The notes: generated by a model not told the origin, from the letters alone. 55,595 nt of DNA from an uncultured Eubacterium sp. (GCA_934316845.1 CAKRDZ010000020.1:1-55595), one strand, 5' to 3'. Positions 9,542 to 19,713 are shown, counted from the stretch's first letter. A program made the numbers and translations.

Positions 9542-9569
9542 GGAGTTCTCCGGATTTTTCGGGAACTCC
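9542..9569 (+). terminator. Hairpin after the deacetylase gene, weak terminator
   Basis: GGAGTTC and GAACTCC arms with inner TCCG/CGG pairing form a hairpin just after the gene. The following bases (CTTGTAGTG) are not a U-tract, so termination is uncertain. Confidence 0.4.
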
Positions 9570-9629
9570 GCTTGTAGTGAAGCAAAAAATAACAATTAGG
9601 AACAAAACAACGAAATGAGGTAAGAAAAG

Positions 9630-11036
9630 ATGAAACAATTTATGGATGAAGATTTTATTCTTTCGACAGAGACAGCAAAAAAACTTTTTCATGACTATGC
9701 AGAAAAGACACCGGTTTTGGATTATCACTGCCATCTGGAACCAAAAGAGATCGCAGAAGACCGGATGTTTAAGAATATAACAGAATTGTGGCTGGGAGGC
9801 GACCACTATAAGTGGCGTATTATGCGTTCAAATGGAGTTCCGGAAAAATACATTACCGGGGATGCCGGTGATGAAGAAAAATTCCATGCGTTTGCCAAAG
9901 CGCTTCCAAAAGCAATTGGAAATCCAATGTATCACTGGTGTCATTTGGAACTGCAGAGATATTTTGATATTCATGAGACACTCAGCGAAAAAAATTGGAA
10001 AGAGATTTACGATGCCTGCAATAAAAAACTGCAGTCACCGGAGATGTCTGCCAAAAATCTGATCCGCATGTCCAACGTGACGCTCGTTTGTACGACCGAC
10101 GATCCGGTGGATGACCTTCATTATCATCAGCAGATCAAGGCAGATAAAGATTTTACCGTACAGGTACTTCCTGCATGGCGCCCGGACATTATCATGAGTC
10201 CGGAAAAAGAGGGATTTCTTGCGTATGTACAGAAACTGGCAGAAGTAAGTGATATTGACATCACCGGATTTGCGTCTCTCAAAGAAGCACTTGTAAAACG
10301 CCTTGACTATTTTGCGGAAAATGGCTGCCTTGTAACGGATCATGGACTGGATTATCCGCAGTACCGTCCGACGACCGAGGAAGAGATGGACATCCTCGTA
10401 CGCCGCGCGTTGTCCGGGGAAGCACTGGAATTTGAAGAAATGCTTCAATATAAGACGATGCTCATGCTTTTCTTAGGCCGCGAATATGCAAAGAGAAATC
10501 TGGCAATGCAGCTTCACTACGGCGCAAAGAGGGAAAATAACGAACGGGTATATCAGAGTGCCGGAGCCAATGCCGGGATCGACTGCATCAATGAAAAGGG
10601 ATTCAGTGCGGAAGTGGCAGACTTTCTCAATGCCCTTGCCAAGACAGGGGAACTGCCAAAGACTATTCTGTATTCTTTGAATCCGGTTGACAATGCCGTG
10701 ATCGGTACGATGATCGGCTGCTTCCAGAATGAAGATGCGGCAGGCAAGATCCAGCAGGGTTCTGCATGGTGGTTTAACGATCATAAATACGGCATGACAC
10801 AGCAGATCACATCACTTGCAAGTCTCGGACTTTTGGGTAACTTTATCGGTATGCTGACCGATTCGAGAAGTTTTGTATCCTATCCTCGTCACGAGTATTT
10901 CCGCCGTATCTTATGTGATTTCATCGGAAAACTGGTGGAAAACGGAGAATATCCACAGGATTATGAAGTACTTGGCGAGATGGTGAAAAACATTTCCTAT
11001 TATAACGCAGTAAATTATTTTGGATTTGATTTATAA
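9630..11036 (+). CDS. uxaC: Uronate isomerase (glucuronate/galacturonate isomerase)
   Basis: A 468-residue protein of the usual UxaC length. The N-terminal motif DYHCHLEPKEIAED carries the two metal-type histidines of this amidohydrolase-superfamily family, and LTDSRSFVSYPRHEYFRR near the end is the conserved UxaC signature. It converts D-glucuronate to D-fructuronate (or galacturonate to tagaturonate) in the cytoplasm. It lies just ahead of a GH115 alpha-glucuronidase that would release its substrate, and a KDPG aldolase occurs later in the window (35143), so it is the entry to the uronate branch of xylan use. RBS GAGGTAAG. No CcpA cre site was recognised in the 103-nt upstream gap. Confidence 0.95.
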   Translation: MKQFMDEDFILSTETAKKLFHDYAEKTPVLDYHCHLEPKEIAEDRMFKNITELWLGGDHYKWRIMRSNGVPEKYITGDAGDEEKFHAFAKALPKAIGNPMYHWCHLELQRYFDIHETLSEKNWKEIYDACNKKLQSPEMSAKNLIRMSNVTLVCTTDDPVDDLHYHQQIKADKDFTVQVLPAWRPDIIMSPEKEGFLAYVQKLAEVSDIDITGFASLKEALVKRLDYFAENGCLVTDHGLDYPQYRPTTEEEMDILVRRALSGEALEFEEMLQYKTMLMLFLGREYAKRNLAMQLHYGAKRENNERVYQSAGANAGIDCINEKGFSAEVADFLNALAKTGELPKTILYSLNPVDNAVIGTMIGCFQNEDAAGKIQQGSAWWFNDHKYGMTQQITSLASLGLLGNFIGMLTDSRSFVSYPRHEYFRRILCDFIGKLVENGEYPQDYEVLGEMVKNISYYNAVNYFGFDL

Positions 11037-11065
11037 AGTTTACAGAATTTGGAAGGAGAGCATAA

Positions 11066-13900
11066 ATGACATTTACGTTAGTAAAAGAAAACGCAGCACA
11101 GATTTGTATTGATAACCATGCGGCAGATTATAAGGGGCTGCTGCATGTGGCAAAGATTCTTGCCGGAGATATTTTGACGGTAACGGGAAAAGAGCCGGAG
11201 ATCGTAGAGCAGCTTCAGAATGTGCCGCAGATTGTGGCAGCGACAAAGGGAACTTCGGACATTCTTGCAAAATGGGAAGAGGAAAAGAAGATCGACCTTT
11301 CCGCACTGGAAGGAAAACGTGAAGTTTTTACTGTGCAGCTGATCGAAGAAGACGGTGCGGAAAAACTGGTGATCGCCGGTACAGAGACGATTGCCACCCT
11401 GTATGGACTGTATTATATCTCTGAAAAAATCGGAGTATCCCCATGGGTGTACTGGGCAGATGTCGTTCCCGCAAAAAAGGAAGAAATCGTATTTGACGAG
11501 AGTATCTGCACGGTATCGAAAGAGCCGTCGGTGCGTTATCGTGGCTTCTTCATGAACGACGAATGGCCGTCGCTGGGGAATTTTGTCATGAATACATTTG
11601 GAGACTTCAACGAGTTCTTTTACGAAAAAGTATTCGACCTTCTGCTTCGCTTGAAAGGAAATTATTTCTGGCCGGCGATGTGGTCTGCCTCCCTTCCGCT
11701 GGATGGATCGGAAGATCCGCTGGCAATCCTTAAACTCGGAACGGAACTTGGTATCACGATCGGACAGTCGCATCACGAACCATTGACCCGTGCCAGTGAA
11801 GAGTGGGATAAAGTAAAAACCGATACCAACAATGTCGGATATGGAAAAGATTGGAATTATTACACCAATAAAGAGGGACTTTACCGTTACTGGGAAGACG
11901 GTATGAAACGCGACAAAGATTTTAAGCATATGATTACGATCGGAATGCGTGGAGAGCGTGATACGATGATGCTCGGAGAAAATTCGACCATTCAGGAAAA
12001 TGTGGAACTTCTCCGTGAGATCATTACCGATCAGAATAAGATCATCAAAGAGACGGGCTGTGAACATATGCCGAAGATGCTTGCTCTGTATAAAGAAGTG
12101 GAAAGGTTTTATTATGGTGGAAACGGTGTCAAAGGACTGCGTTCCTGGGACGGCCTGGATGACACGATCCTTCTGCTCTCCGACGATAACTTCGGAAATG
12201 TACGAACCCTTCCGACAAAGGATCTGAAAGATCGTAAACCGGGCTGGGGACTGTACTATCACTTTGATTATCATGGTTCTCCGATCTCCTACGAGTGGGT
12301 CAATTCGACACCGCTTCCCAAAGTGTGGGAGCAGGTTACGATGGCGTATGAATACGGCATCCGCGACCTCTGGATCGTAAATGTCGGTGATATCCGCCCG
12401 GATGAACTGCCATTGTCTTACTTTATGGCGCTTGCTTATGATTTTGAAAGCATGGGAACCGGACATGCCAACCAGACAGACCGTTTTCTTGCTTCCTGGG
12501 TAGAACAGCAGTTTGGCGCGCATATCAAGGACGAGACGACTAAAAAAGAAATTGCAGATGTACTGCGTGAATATGCGAGAATTCATGGCATGAGACGACC
12601 GGAGGCAATGAATCCGGACGTATATCATGTGTCTCATTTTAATGAAACAAAACGCATGATCCAACGATGTACGGCGCTGATGCAGAAGACAGAGACCCTG
12701 CAGACAAAGATTCCGGAAACGTCGAAAGATGCCTTTTACGGACTGGTATATTATCCGGCCGTAGCAGGAATGAATCTGCAGCTGATGAGCCTTCATGCGG
12801 CACTTTCAAACTGGTATGCAGAATTTGAACTTTCCGCGGCCAACACATATGATGCGCTGGTAAAAGAAGAAATCGAACGAGATCAGAAATTGACAGATTA
12901 TTACAATAAAGAGATGGCAGGAGGCAAATGGGACGGCATGATGCTTTCGCCGCATGCCTGCTTTGTAACCTGGAATGATGAGGGATGGCACTATCCGCAG
13001 ACGGAGGCGATCTGTATCAATACCAAGAGCCGGATGATGGTTCATGCGGAGAATGAGGAAGGATTTGTCTCCGAAGGAACAATAACGCTGCCGGAATTTA
13101 CAGAAATTGGAGGGGAGACGTATGAAATCGACCTTGCCAATGCGGGCGCAGTTTCCTATGACTTCGCGGTGCTGGAAGAGGACGGAATCTGTGTAAGCTG
13201 TAAAGAAGGTACGGTGGCAAGTGACATCGTAACGCTGCAGGTCAGCATCGGACGAAAAGAGCATGAATCTTTTGAGCGTACCCTTACGATCACGGGTGCC
13301 GGACAGAAAGTCAATGTGACCGTCCGGTTTACCGCAGCCGTTGATGCGCCGGAGGGCACCTTTATCGAACGGGATGGCGTCGTATCGATCGAAGCCGGAC
13401 ATTTTGCTGAAAAAGAGAATTTTGAAGGATATGAATTTGAGGAGCTGAAAGAATATGGAAAAACCCTGTCTTCAATGAAAGTGTATCCATCCGACCGCAA
13501 TTTTGACGAAATCGGAAAAGCACCATGTCTTACATACCGTGTATATGTTAAAGAAGCCGGTGTGTACATGCTAAAATCCATCACGGCGCCTACCAATAAT
13601 CTGGAAGACGGCCGCACCATGCGTTATGCCGTGCAGGTCAATGATGGTGAGATCAAGGTCGGAGATACGATTCCGAAAGAAAATTATAATATCGGCGGCG
13701 GTCCATGGGAAAAGAAATCCTGGTCAATGGGAGTGTTAAACAACAGCCATTATGGAATTACAGGACACGATCTGAAAGCCGGATATAATGAGATCCATGT
13801 CTATGGCGTGGATGCCGGACTTGTTTTACAAAAATTGGTATTGTACCGCAGCGGACTGGCTGAGTCTTATCTTGGACCACAGGAAAGTCCGCAGGCTTAG
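11066..13900 (+). CDS. GH115 xylan alpha-1,2-glucuronidase, cytoplasmic
   Basis: A 944-residue protein with no signal peptide. The family signature lies around residues 150-260: RYRGFFMNDEWPSL, GDFNEFFYEKVFDLLLRLKG, NYFWPAMW and GQSHHEPLTRASEEW. These match GH115, which removes (4-O-methyl-)glucuronic acid side chains from xylan and its fragments. The last 300 or so residues are beta-rich, as in known GH115 enzymes. Being cytoplasmic, it should act on imported aldouronic oligosaccharides cut by the xylanases encoded next door. It starts 29 nt after uxaC behind GGAAGGAGAG, so the two are probably one transcript and one pathway. Confidence 0.93.
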   Translation: MTFTLVKENAAQICIDNHAADYKGLLHVAKILAGDILTVTGKEPEIVEQLQNVPQIVAATKGTSDILAKWEEEKKIDLSALEGKREVFTVQLIEEDGAEKLVIAGTETIATLYGLYYISEKIGVSPWVYWADVVPAKKEEIVFDESICTVSKEPSVRYRGFFMNDEWPSLGNFVMNTFGDFNEFFYEKVFDLLLRLKGNYFWPAMWSASLPLDGSEDPLAILKLGTELGITIGQSHHEPLTRASEEWDKVKTDTNNVGYGKDWNYYTNKEGLYRYWEDGMKRDKDFKHMITIGMRGERDTMMLGENSTIQENVELLREIITDQNKIIKETGCEHMPKMLALYKEVERFYYGGNGVKGLRSWDGLDDTILLLSDDNFGNVRTLPTKDLKDRKPGWGLYYHFDYHGSPISYEWVNSTPLPKVWEQVTMAYEYGIRDLWIVNVGDIRPDELPLSYFMALAYDFESMGTGHANQTDRFLASWVEQQFGAHIKDETTKKEIADVLREYARIHGMRRPEAMNPDVYHVSHFNETKRMIQRCTALMQKTETLQTKIPETSKDAFYGLVYYPAVAGMNLQLMSLHAALSNWYAEFELSAANTYDALVKEEIERDQKLTDYYNKEMAGGKWDGMMLSPHACFVTWNDEGWHYPQTEAICINTKSRMMVHAENEEGFVSEGTITLPEFTEIGGETYEIDLANAGAVSYDFAVLEEDGICVSCKEGTVASDIVTLQVSIGRKEHESFERTLTITGAGQKVNVTVRFTAAVDAPEGTFIERDGVVSIEAGHFAEKENFEGYEFEELKEYGKTLSSMKVYPSDRNFDEIGKAPCLTYRVYVKEAGVYMLKSITAPTNNLEDGRTMRYAVQVNDGEIKVGDTIPKENYNIGGGPWEKKSWSMGVLNNSHYGITGHDLKAGYNEIHVYGVDAGLVLQKLVLYRSGLAESYLGPQESPQA

Positions 13901-13923
13901 ATTATTTCCAAAAGGAGAAGAAG

Positions 13924-15657
13924 ATGAGAAGAAATATAGTGAAATGTACTGCGGTGGCACTTGTGGCTGTGGCGGTATTAAATGGGGCAGTGCCGGTGGA
14001 AACACAGGCGGCAAAGAAACCGAAGATCAGCAGCAGACAATGGAAGGTGACCGTGGGTCAGACAAAAAAAGTTGCAGTAAAAAATGTGACAAAACGTACC
14101 AAAGTTACGTTCCGATATGGAAAAAATGCGAAAAAGACAGCTTCGGTAAAATGGAATAAAAGCAAAAAATGTATTGTTGTCCGCGGGAAAAAGGCTGGCA
14201 GGACGACCGTTCAGGTGAAGTTTAAAACGGCCTCCGGGAAAGTAACATACAATTGTAAAATATTGGTAAATAGAAAGGGCGCGAAAGTGCCGGCAGGGAC
14301 ATCGAAGCCGGTGGGCACACCGACAGCCGTATCTACGACTACACCGGCGGTGACACAAACAGCCGCACCTTCGACCACACCGGCGGTGACACAAACAGCC
14401 GTACCTTCCACAACACCGGCAGCGACGCCGGCTGCAACCGAAGGCCCGTACAAGACATATGAAGCCGAGTACGAGGATGACAATATGCCGGTCAAAGATA
14501 TTTACAAAGACTGCTTTCTCGTGGGAGCGGCGCTCAACGGTATATCCAATCAGACGATGGCACTCAACCACAAAGGAATGGCAGGAATTTTAAAGAAACA
14601 TTTTAATTCCACGGTGCTTTCCAATTTGATGAAACCGGAACATCTTCTGGATAAGACGGCGACGCTTAACAGTGCAGACGGAATGCCGGTGTGCAAATTT
14701 GATACCTGCGATTCCGCGTTGAATTTCTGCAAAGAAAATGGTATTAAAATGCGCGGACACACCCTCCTCTGGCACAATCAGACGCCGGAGTGGTTTTTCC
14801 ACGTGGACTACGATGTAAACAAAGATCTGGTGGATGCGGCGACGATGGAAGCCCGCATGGAAAGTTATATCCGACAGGTGCTCACACACTGCCAGACGGA
14901 ATTTCCGGGGGTGATTTATACCTGGGACGTTGTCAACGAATGCATCTGTGTGGACGAAAACAGTTTTGTAGTGACGAGCGGCGGCTGGAAACTCCGTACG
15001 CAGACAAAGAGCGACAACGATTTTGAACACGACGGCTATGAGCCAAACTACTGGTATGCAACCATGGGCGAAACGTATGTGGAAAAAGCATTTACGTATG
15101 CAAGAAAATACGCCGATCCCGGAGTGACATTGGTTTATAATGATTATAATGTATTCCAGACAAATAAAATGGAAAATATTTACAAAATGGCAGAAGAATT
15201 GAAAGGCAAAGGACTGATCGACGGCATCGGATTGCAGCCAACCGTCGGAATGCGCTGGCCGGATCTGAATTCAGATAACAAAGATAGTTTTAAAAACTGC
15301 CTGGAAACCTATGCGAAATTGGGACTGGAACTGCAGGTCACGGAGCTTTCTTTCAAATTGCAGATGGATCCGGAGGATATTGATGACGAAGAACTGCAAA
15401 AGCAGGCAGACCGCTATGAAGAGTTTATGCAGCTTCTGGTAGACGAGGATTCTGACAATGGCGGCCCGTGCAATATCACGAGTGTAACCGTATTCGGTAT
15501 CTGTGACGATTATCCTTTGTATACGGACAATCACCAGAACCTGTATCTGTGGGACAAAAACTGTGTGCCAAAACCTTGTTTTTATTCCTATATTAAGCCG
15601 GGCTTAGACCTTCTGGCTTCGAAAGAGCAGCAGGCAGCAGCCGGCGCGCAGAGATAG
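13924..15657 (+). CDS. Secreted GH10 endo-xylanase with N-terminal Ig-like domain
   Basis: A 577-residue protein with signal peptide (cleavage near ETQAA, about 29), a Lys-rich Big2-like beta domain (about 33-118), a Thr/Pro/Ala linker with a 36-bp DNA repeat (about 130-175), then a GH10 barrel. The likely acid/base is Glu339 in WDVVNE, and the nucleophile is Glu474 in QVTEL. It cuts the xylan backbone outside the cell. The basic domain may bind wall or substrate. No sorting motif (LPXTG) is seen. It sits 23 nt after the GH115 gene and 15 nt before a second GH10 gene of very similar catalytic sequence, so the pair looks like a tandem duplication. Confidence 0.94.
   Translation: MRRNIVKCTAVALVAVAVLNGAVPVETQAAKKPKISSRQWKVTVGQTKKVAVKNVTKRTKVTFRYGKNAKKTASVKWNKSKKCIVVRGKKAGRTTVQVKFKTASGKVTYNCKILVNRKGAKVPAGTSKPVGTPTAVSTTTPAVTQTAAPSTTPAVTQTAVPSTTPAATPAATEGPYKTYEAEYEDDNMPVKDIYKDCFLVGAALNGISNQTMALNHKGMAGILKKHFNSTVLSNLMKPEHLLDKTATLNSADGMPVCKFDTCDSALNFCKENGIKMRGHTLLWHNQTPEWFFHVDYDVNKDLVDAATMEARMESYIRQVLTHCQTEFPGVIYTWDVVNECICVDENSFVVTSGGWKLRTQTKSDNDFEHDGYEPNYWYATMGETYVEKAFTYARKYADPGVTLVYNDYNVFQTNKMENIYKMAEELKGKGLIDGIGLQPTVGMRWPDLNSDNKDSFKNCLETYAKLGLELQVTELSFKLQMDPEDIDDEELQKQADRYEEFMQLLVDEDSDNGGPCNITSVTVFGICDDYPLYTDNHQNLYLWDKNCVPKPCFYSYIKPGLDLLASKEQQAAAGAQR
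14341..14420 (+). repeat. 36-bp tandem repeat coding the xylanase linker
   Basis: Two near-identical 36-bp units (14341-14376 and 14377-14412), each reading ACACCGGCGGTGACACAAAC and onward, then the first 8 bases of a third. They encode TPAVTQTA(A/V)PST. The unit is a multiple of three, so copy-number change keeps the frame and only alters linker length. Confidence 0.85.
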
Positions 15658-15672
15658 AAAGGCAGAAACGAA

Positions 15673-17019
15673 ATGAAAGAAAAGAAAGAAAAGAAAGGTA
15701 TTATAATAACGATAGTAGTAGTGGTGGTCGTACTGGGCGTGCTGGCGTATGCCCTTGCGTCACGGCACAAGGCGAATGAACCAAAGTTCGCCGATGATCC
15801 GAAAACGACGGAAAGCCGGCAGAATGCTGTCTCCGAGAGTGCGGTCAGCCCGGCAGCGGTTGTCACGGAAGAGACACCGGCAAAGGACATTTATCAGGAT
15901 TATTTCCTTGTCGGTGCAGCCATCAATGGAAGCAGCCTGGATACGATGGCGCTCAACCACAAAGGAATGGCAAAGATTTTAAAAGAAAACTTCAATTCCA
16001 CGACATTGTCCAATCTGATGAAACCGGAATATCTGCTGGACGAAAAGGCAACGAAAAAGAGCAAAGACGGGATGCCGGTCTGTACTTTTGAAAATTGTGA
16101 TCCGGCGCTCAAATTCTGTCAGGAAAACGGAATCAAGATGCGCGGCCACACATTGATCTGGCACAATCAGACGCCAAGCTGGCTCTTTTACAAAAACTAT
16201 GATGTGAAATCCGGAAAACTTGCCAATGCAAAGACCATGGCAAAGCGTATGGAAAGTTATATCAAGCAGGTCATCACACACTGCCAGAAAAAATATCCGG
16301 GTGTTGTCTATGCGTGGGATGTCGTCAATGAATGCGTCTGCACCGATGCGGGAAGTTTTGTTGTGACGAAGGGCGGCTGGAAACTCCGCGCGGACACGAA
16401 AAAGGATAATGACTTTACGCATGAGCAGGCAGTCGAGAACTACTGGTATACGACGATGGGCGAGGATTATGTGGAAAAAGCATTTACCTTTGCCCGCAAA
16501 TATGCGGAGAAAGACGTCAAATTGTTCTATAACGACTACAATGTCTTTATGGATGTAAAAATGGAAAATATTTACAAAATGATCGAACAGTTAAAAGAAA
16601 AAGGACTGATCGACGGAATCGGTCTCCAGCCGACGGTAGGCATCGACTGGCCGGAGCTTGACAGCGAAAATGACGGAAGTTTCCGCAAATGTCTGGAAAC
16701 GTATGCAAAACTCGGTCTGGAACTGCAGGTGACCGAACTCAATTTCCGTATCGAAGACGGCACGACCGACGAAGAATTGTTACAGAGACAGTCTGACCGC
16801 TACGAGGAAATGATGCGTCTTCTTGTTGAAGAAGATACGGAGAGCGGCGGGCCATGTAATATTACGAGTGTAACCGTATTTGGAATCTGCGATGATTATC
16901 CACTGTATGGAGAGGATTTCCAGCAGAATCTGTATCTGTATGACAAAAACTGCCAGCCAAAACCGTGCTATTACGGATTTATCAAGCCGGGGATTGAGGC
17001 GGTAAAAAATAAAAAATAA
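15673..17019 (+). CDS. Membrane-anchored GH10 endo-xylanase
   Basis: A 448-residue protein. A short Lys/Glu-rich N terminus precedes one strongly hydrophobic segment (IIITIVVVVVVLGVLAYAL, about 10-29) with no obvious cleavage site, so it is probably an N-terminal anchor. The GH10 domain begins near residue 75. The acid/base Glu220 is in WDVVNE and the nucleophile Glu355 in QVTEL. The catalytic domain is closely similar to the preceding xylanase, but the Ig-like domain and linker are missing. One enzyme is thus likely secreted and the other kept at the membrane. RBS AGAAAGGCAG is weak. Confidence 0.93.
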   Translation: MKEKKEKKGIIITIVVVVVVLGVLAYALASRHKANEPKFADDPKTTESRQNAVSESAVSPAAVVTEETPAKDIYQDYFLVGAAINGSSLDTMALNHKGMAKILKENFNSTTLSNLMKPEYLLDEKATKKSKDGMPVCTFENCDPALKFCQENGIKMRGHTLIWHNQTPSWLFYKNYDVKSGKLANAKTMAKRMESYIKQVITHCQKKYPGVVYAWDVVNECVCTDAGSFVVTKGGWKLRADTKKDNDFTHEQAVENYWYTTMGEDYVEKAFTFARKYAEKDVKLFYNDYNVFMDVKMENIYKMIEQLKEKGLIDGIGLQPTVGIDWPELDSENDGSFRKCLETYAKLGLELQVTELNFRIEDGTTDEELLQRQSDRYEEMMRLLVEEDTESGGPCNITSVTVFGICDDYPLYGEDFQQNLYLYDKNCQPKPCYYGFIKPGIEAVKNKK

Positions 17020-17040
17020 AGAGAACCGGGAGGATTTGTT

Positions 17041-18111
17041 ATGGCTGAAAAATGTATTGAGCTGAAAGGGATCACAAAAGCATTTGACGGACAAATCGTT
17101 CTAGATCATATGAATCTTGATATTCATGAGAATGAATTTGTGACATTGCTTGGACCAAGTGGTTGTGGAAAGACCACGACACTGCGGATCATGGGAGGCT
17201 TTGAAACGGCAGATGAGGGCCAGGTTCTGCTCAATGGAACCGATATCGCCCGCGTGCCGGCGAACAAACGTCCGATCAATACCGTGTTCCAAAAGTATGC
17301 GTTGTTTTCACACATGAATATCGAGGAAAATATTGCGTTTGGGTTAAAAATCAAGAAGAAATCAAAAGACTATATCCGGGACAAGATCAAATATGCCCTG
17401 AAACTGGTAAATCTCGATGGTTACGAGAAACGTATGCCGGATTCCCTGAGCGGAGGACAGCAGCAGCGTATCGCAATCGCGCGTGCGATTGTAAACGAAC
17501 CGAAAATTCTGCTTCTGGACGAACCGCTCGGCGCCCTGGATCTGAAACTGCGCCAGGGAATGCAGTACGAACTCATGCGCCTGAAAGAAGAACTCGGCAT
17601 TACGTTTGTCTATGTCACACACGATCAGGAAGAGGCACTTACGATGTCCGATACCATCGTTGTGATGAATCAGGGATACATCCAGCAGATCGGTACGCCG
17701 GAAGACATTTACAATGAGCCGCAGAATGCGTTTGTCGCGGACTTTATCGGCGAGAGCAATATCCTTTCGGCAACGATGGTGCGCGACCGGCTTGTCAATA
17801 TTCAGGGACAGGATTTCGAATGTGTCGATGTCGGATTCGGCGAAAATAAACCGGTGGATGTCGTGATAAGACCGGAGGATATGATCCTTGTACCTCCGGA
17901 AAAAGGTACGATGCGTGCAAAAGTGAAATCCCTTGTATTCAAAGGGGTTCACTATGAAATGGAGATGGAAGCACTTGGCTTTACGTGGCTGGTACACAGT
18001 ACAAGCCTTGCGGAAGTCGGAAGTGAAGTCGGATTGTTTATCGATCCATTTAACATCCAGATCATGCACAAGCCGGAAAATGAGGCAGAGGAGGCGTTTA
18101 CCGGTGAATGA
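17041..18111 (+). CDS. potA: Spermidine/putrescine ABC transporter ATPase
   Basis: A 356-residue ATPase with Walker A GPSGCGKTT, signature LSGGQQQRIAIARA, Walker B ILLLDEPLGALD and a C-terminal TOBE-type region (about 240-335), the layout of PotA. It starts 21 nt after the second xylanase, behind GGGAGGA. It is followed by potB, potC and potD in overlapping order, which fixes the role as ATP-driven polyamine import. Confidence 0.95.
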   Translation: MAEKCIELKGITKAFDGQIVLDHMNLDIHENEFVTLLGPSGCGKTTTLRIMGGFETADEGQVLLNGTDIARVPANKRPINTVFQKYALFSHMNIEENIAFGLKIKKKSKDYIRDKIKYALKLVNLDGYEKRMPDSLSGGQQQRIAIARAIVNEPKILLLDEPLGALDLKLRQGMQYELMRLKEELGITFVYVTHDQEEALTMSDTIVVMNQGYIQQIGTPEDIYNEPQNAFVADFIGESNILSATMVRDRLVNIQGQDFECVDVGFGENKPVDVVIRPEDMILVPPEKGTMRAKVKSLVFKGVHYEMEMEALGFTWLVHSTSLAEVGSEVGLFIDPFNIQIMHKPENEAEEAFTGE

Positions 18112-18931
18112 GAAAAAGATGACGAGACGCCTTGCGTATCCGTATATTGTGTGGATGGCAATTTTTGTCATTGTGCCGCTGATCATTGTATGCATATACG
18201 GACTGACGGATAAAACAGGCGCTTTTACCCTTGAAAATGTAAAGAGTATTGCGTCGCCGGTGCATGTAAAAGCCTTAATTTTGTCACTAAAATTATCTAT
18301 TATAAGTACTGTGTTATGTTTTGTTCTCGCTCTGCCACTGGCACTGGTGATCCGGGGACTGCATTTAAAAAGCAGCGGATTTATCATATTTGTATTCATC
18401 CTTCCGATGTGGATGAACTTTTTGCTGCGTACCATCGCATGGCAGTCATTGTTGGAAAAAACGGGTGTGATGAATATGATCTTACAGTCGCTGGGACTGC
18501 CAAAGCAGAATCTGATCAATACCGAGGGAGCGATCATTCTCGGTATGGTCTACAATTTTCTTCCATTTATGGTACTGCCGATCTACAATTCGCTCATTAA
18601 GATCCCACAGGATACCTTTGATGCGGCAAAAGATCTGGGAGCAAACCGGATACAGACGTTGTGGCGTATCACCCTGCCACAGGTATTTCCGGGAATTGTC
18701 AGCGGCGTTACGATGGTGTTTGTGCCGGCTATGACGACGTTCGTTATCTCTAACCTGCTCGGAGGGGCGAAGATCAATCTGATCGGAAATGTGATCGAGC
18801 AGGAGTTTACAACCGCCAACAACTGGTACGGCGGAGCCGGACTGTCCATCGTTTTGATGATACTGATCCTCGGAAGTATGGCAGTTATGTCACACTTTGA
18901 TAAGGATGGAGAGGGGGCAGCGATATGGTAG
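18104..18931 (+). CDS. potB: Spermidine/putrescine ABC transporter permease
   Basis: The start is set at GTG 18104 behind GAGGAGG. An upstream ATG at 17933 is in frame but would read through potA. The protein has 275 residues and about six membrane segments, with the cytoplasmic EAA-like loop seen in DAAKDLGANRIQTLWRITLP (about 165-185). It overlaps potA by 8 nt and potC by 7 nt, so translation is coupled. Confidence 0.93.
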   Translation: MNEKKMTRRLAYPYIVWMAIFVIVPLIIVCIYGLTDKTGAFTLENVKSIASPVHVKALILSLKLSIISTVLCFVLALPLALVIRGLHLKSSGFIIFVFILPMWMNFLLRTIAWQSLLEKTGVMNMILQSLGLPKQNLINTEGAIILGMVYNFLPFMVLPIYNSLIKIPQDTFDAAKDLGANRIQTLWRITLPQVFPGIVSGVTMVFVPAMTTFVISNLLGGAKINLIGNVIEQEFTTANNWYGGAGLSIVLMILILGSMAVMSHFDKDGEGAAIW

Positions 18932-19713
18932 GAAAAAAAATCGCAAAGATCGGCGGAAAGATTTATCTTGCCCTGATTTTTATCTTTTTGTATGCCCCGA
19001 TCGCGACACTCATTGTATTGTCCTTTAATGAATCAAAATTCCGCGGAAAATGGGGTGGTTTCAGTTTAAAATGGTACGAGAGCCTGTTTGCCTCCCGTGA
19101 GATCATGGAGGCGCTGTGGACGACGCTTTTACTGGCATTTTTGTCTGCGCTGATTGCGACGATTCTCGGAACGATGGTTTCTTTTGCCATGAACCGCATG
19201 AAAAAACTGCCGCGTATGATCTTGATGACGGTGACCAATATCCCGATGCTCAATGCCGATATTGTAACCGGAATCTCGCTGATGCTTTTATTTATCGCGC
19301 TGCGTTACCAGATGGGATTTGGCAGTGTGCTGATCGCACATATTACCTTTAACCTGCCTTACGTGGTGTTAAGCGTCCTGCCAAAATTAAAGCAGATGAA
19401 TAAAAGTGTATTTGAGGCGGCGCTGGACCTTGGTGCAAGCCGTCAGTATGCGTTTGTCAAAGTTGTATTTCCGGATATACTGCCGGGAATTTTAACCGGA
19501 TTTTTGTTGTCCTTTACGATGTCGCTGGACGACTTTATCATTACCCATTTTACCAAAGGAGTGGGGATGGATACGCTGTCAACAAAAATCTATGCGGAGG
19601 TGCGAAAAGGCATAAAACCGGAGATTTACGCACTTTCCACCATATTATTTGCAGCCATATTTATTGTGTTGATCGTTGTCAACCGCAGACAGAAAGCAGA
19701 GGAAAATAAATGA
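18925..19713 (+). CDS. potC: Spermidine/putrescine ABC transporter permease
   Basis: A 262-residue membrane protein with about six hydrophobic segments and the EAA loop EAALDLGASRQYAFVKVVFP (about 165-185), paired with PotB in the transport channel. ATG at 18925 follows GGAGAGGGGG. It overlaps potD by 4 nt (ATGA). Confidence 0.94.
   Translation: MVGKKIAKIGGKIYLALIFIFLYAPIATLIVLSFNESKFRGKWGGFSLKWYESLFASREIMEALWTTLLLAFLSALIATILGTMVSFAMNRMKKLPRMILMTVTNIPMLNADIVTGISLMLLFIALRYQMGFGSVLIAHITFNLPYVVLSVLPKLKQMNKSVFEAALDLGASRQYAFVKVVFPDILPGILTGFLLSFTMSLDDFIITHFTKGVGMDTLSTKIYAEVRKGIKPEIYALSTILFAAIFIVLIVVNRRQKAEENK

Noticed and set aside
9542..9629. CcpA cre operator ahead of the uronate/xylan genes
   Set aside because: Catabolite control would be expected here, but no sequence close to the cre consensus was found in the gap.
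11078..12796. A 572-residue open frame on the minus strand across the GH115 gene
   Set aside because: It is antisense to a well-supported GH115 enzyme, is Arg/His/Phe-rich in shadow-frame fashion, and has no ribosome site or recognisable motif.
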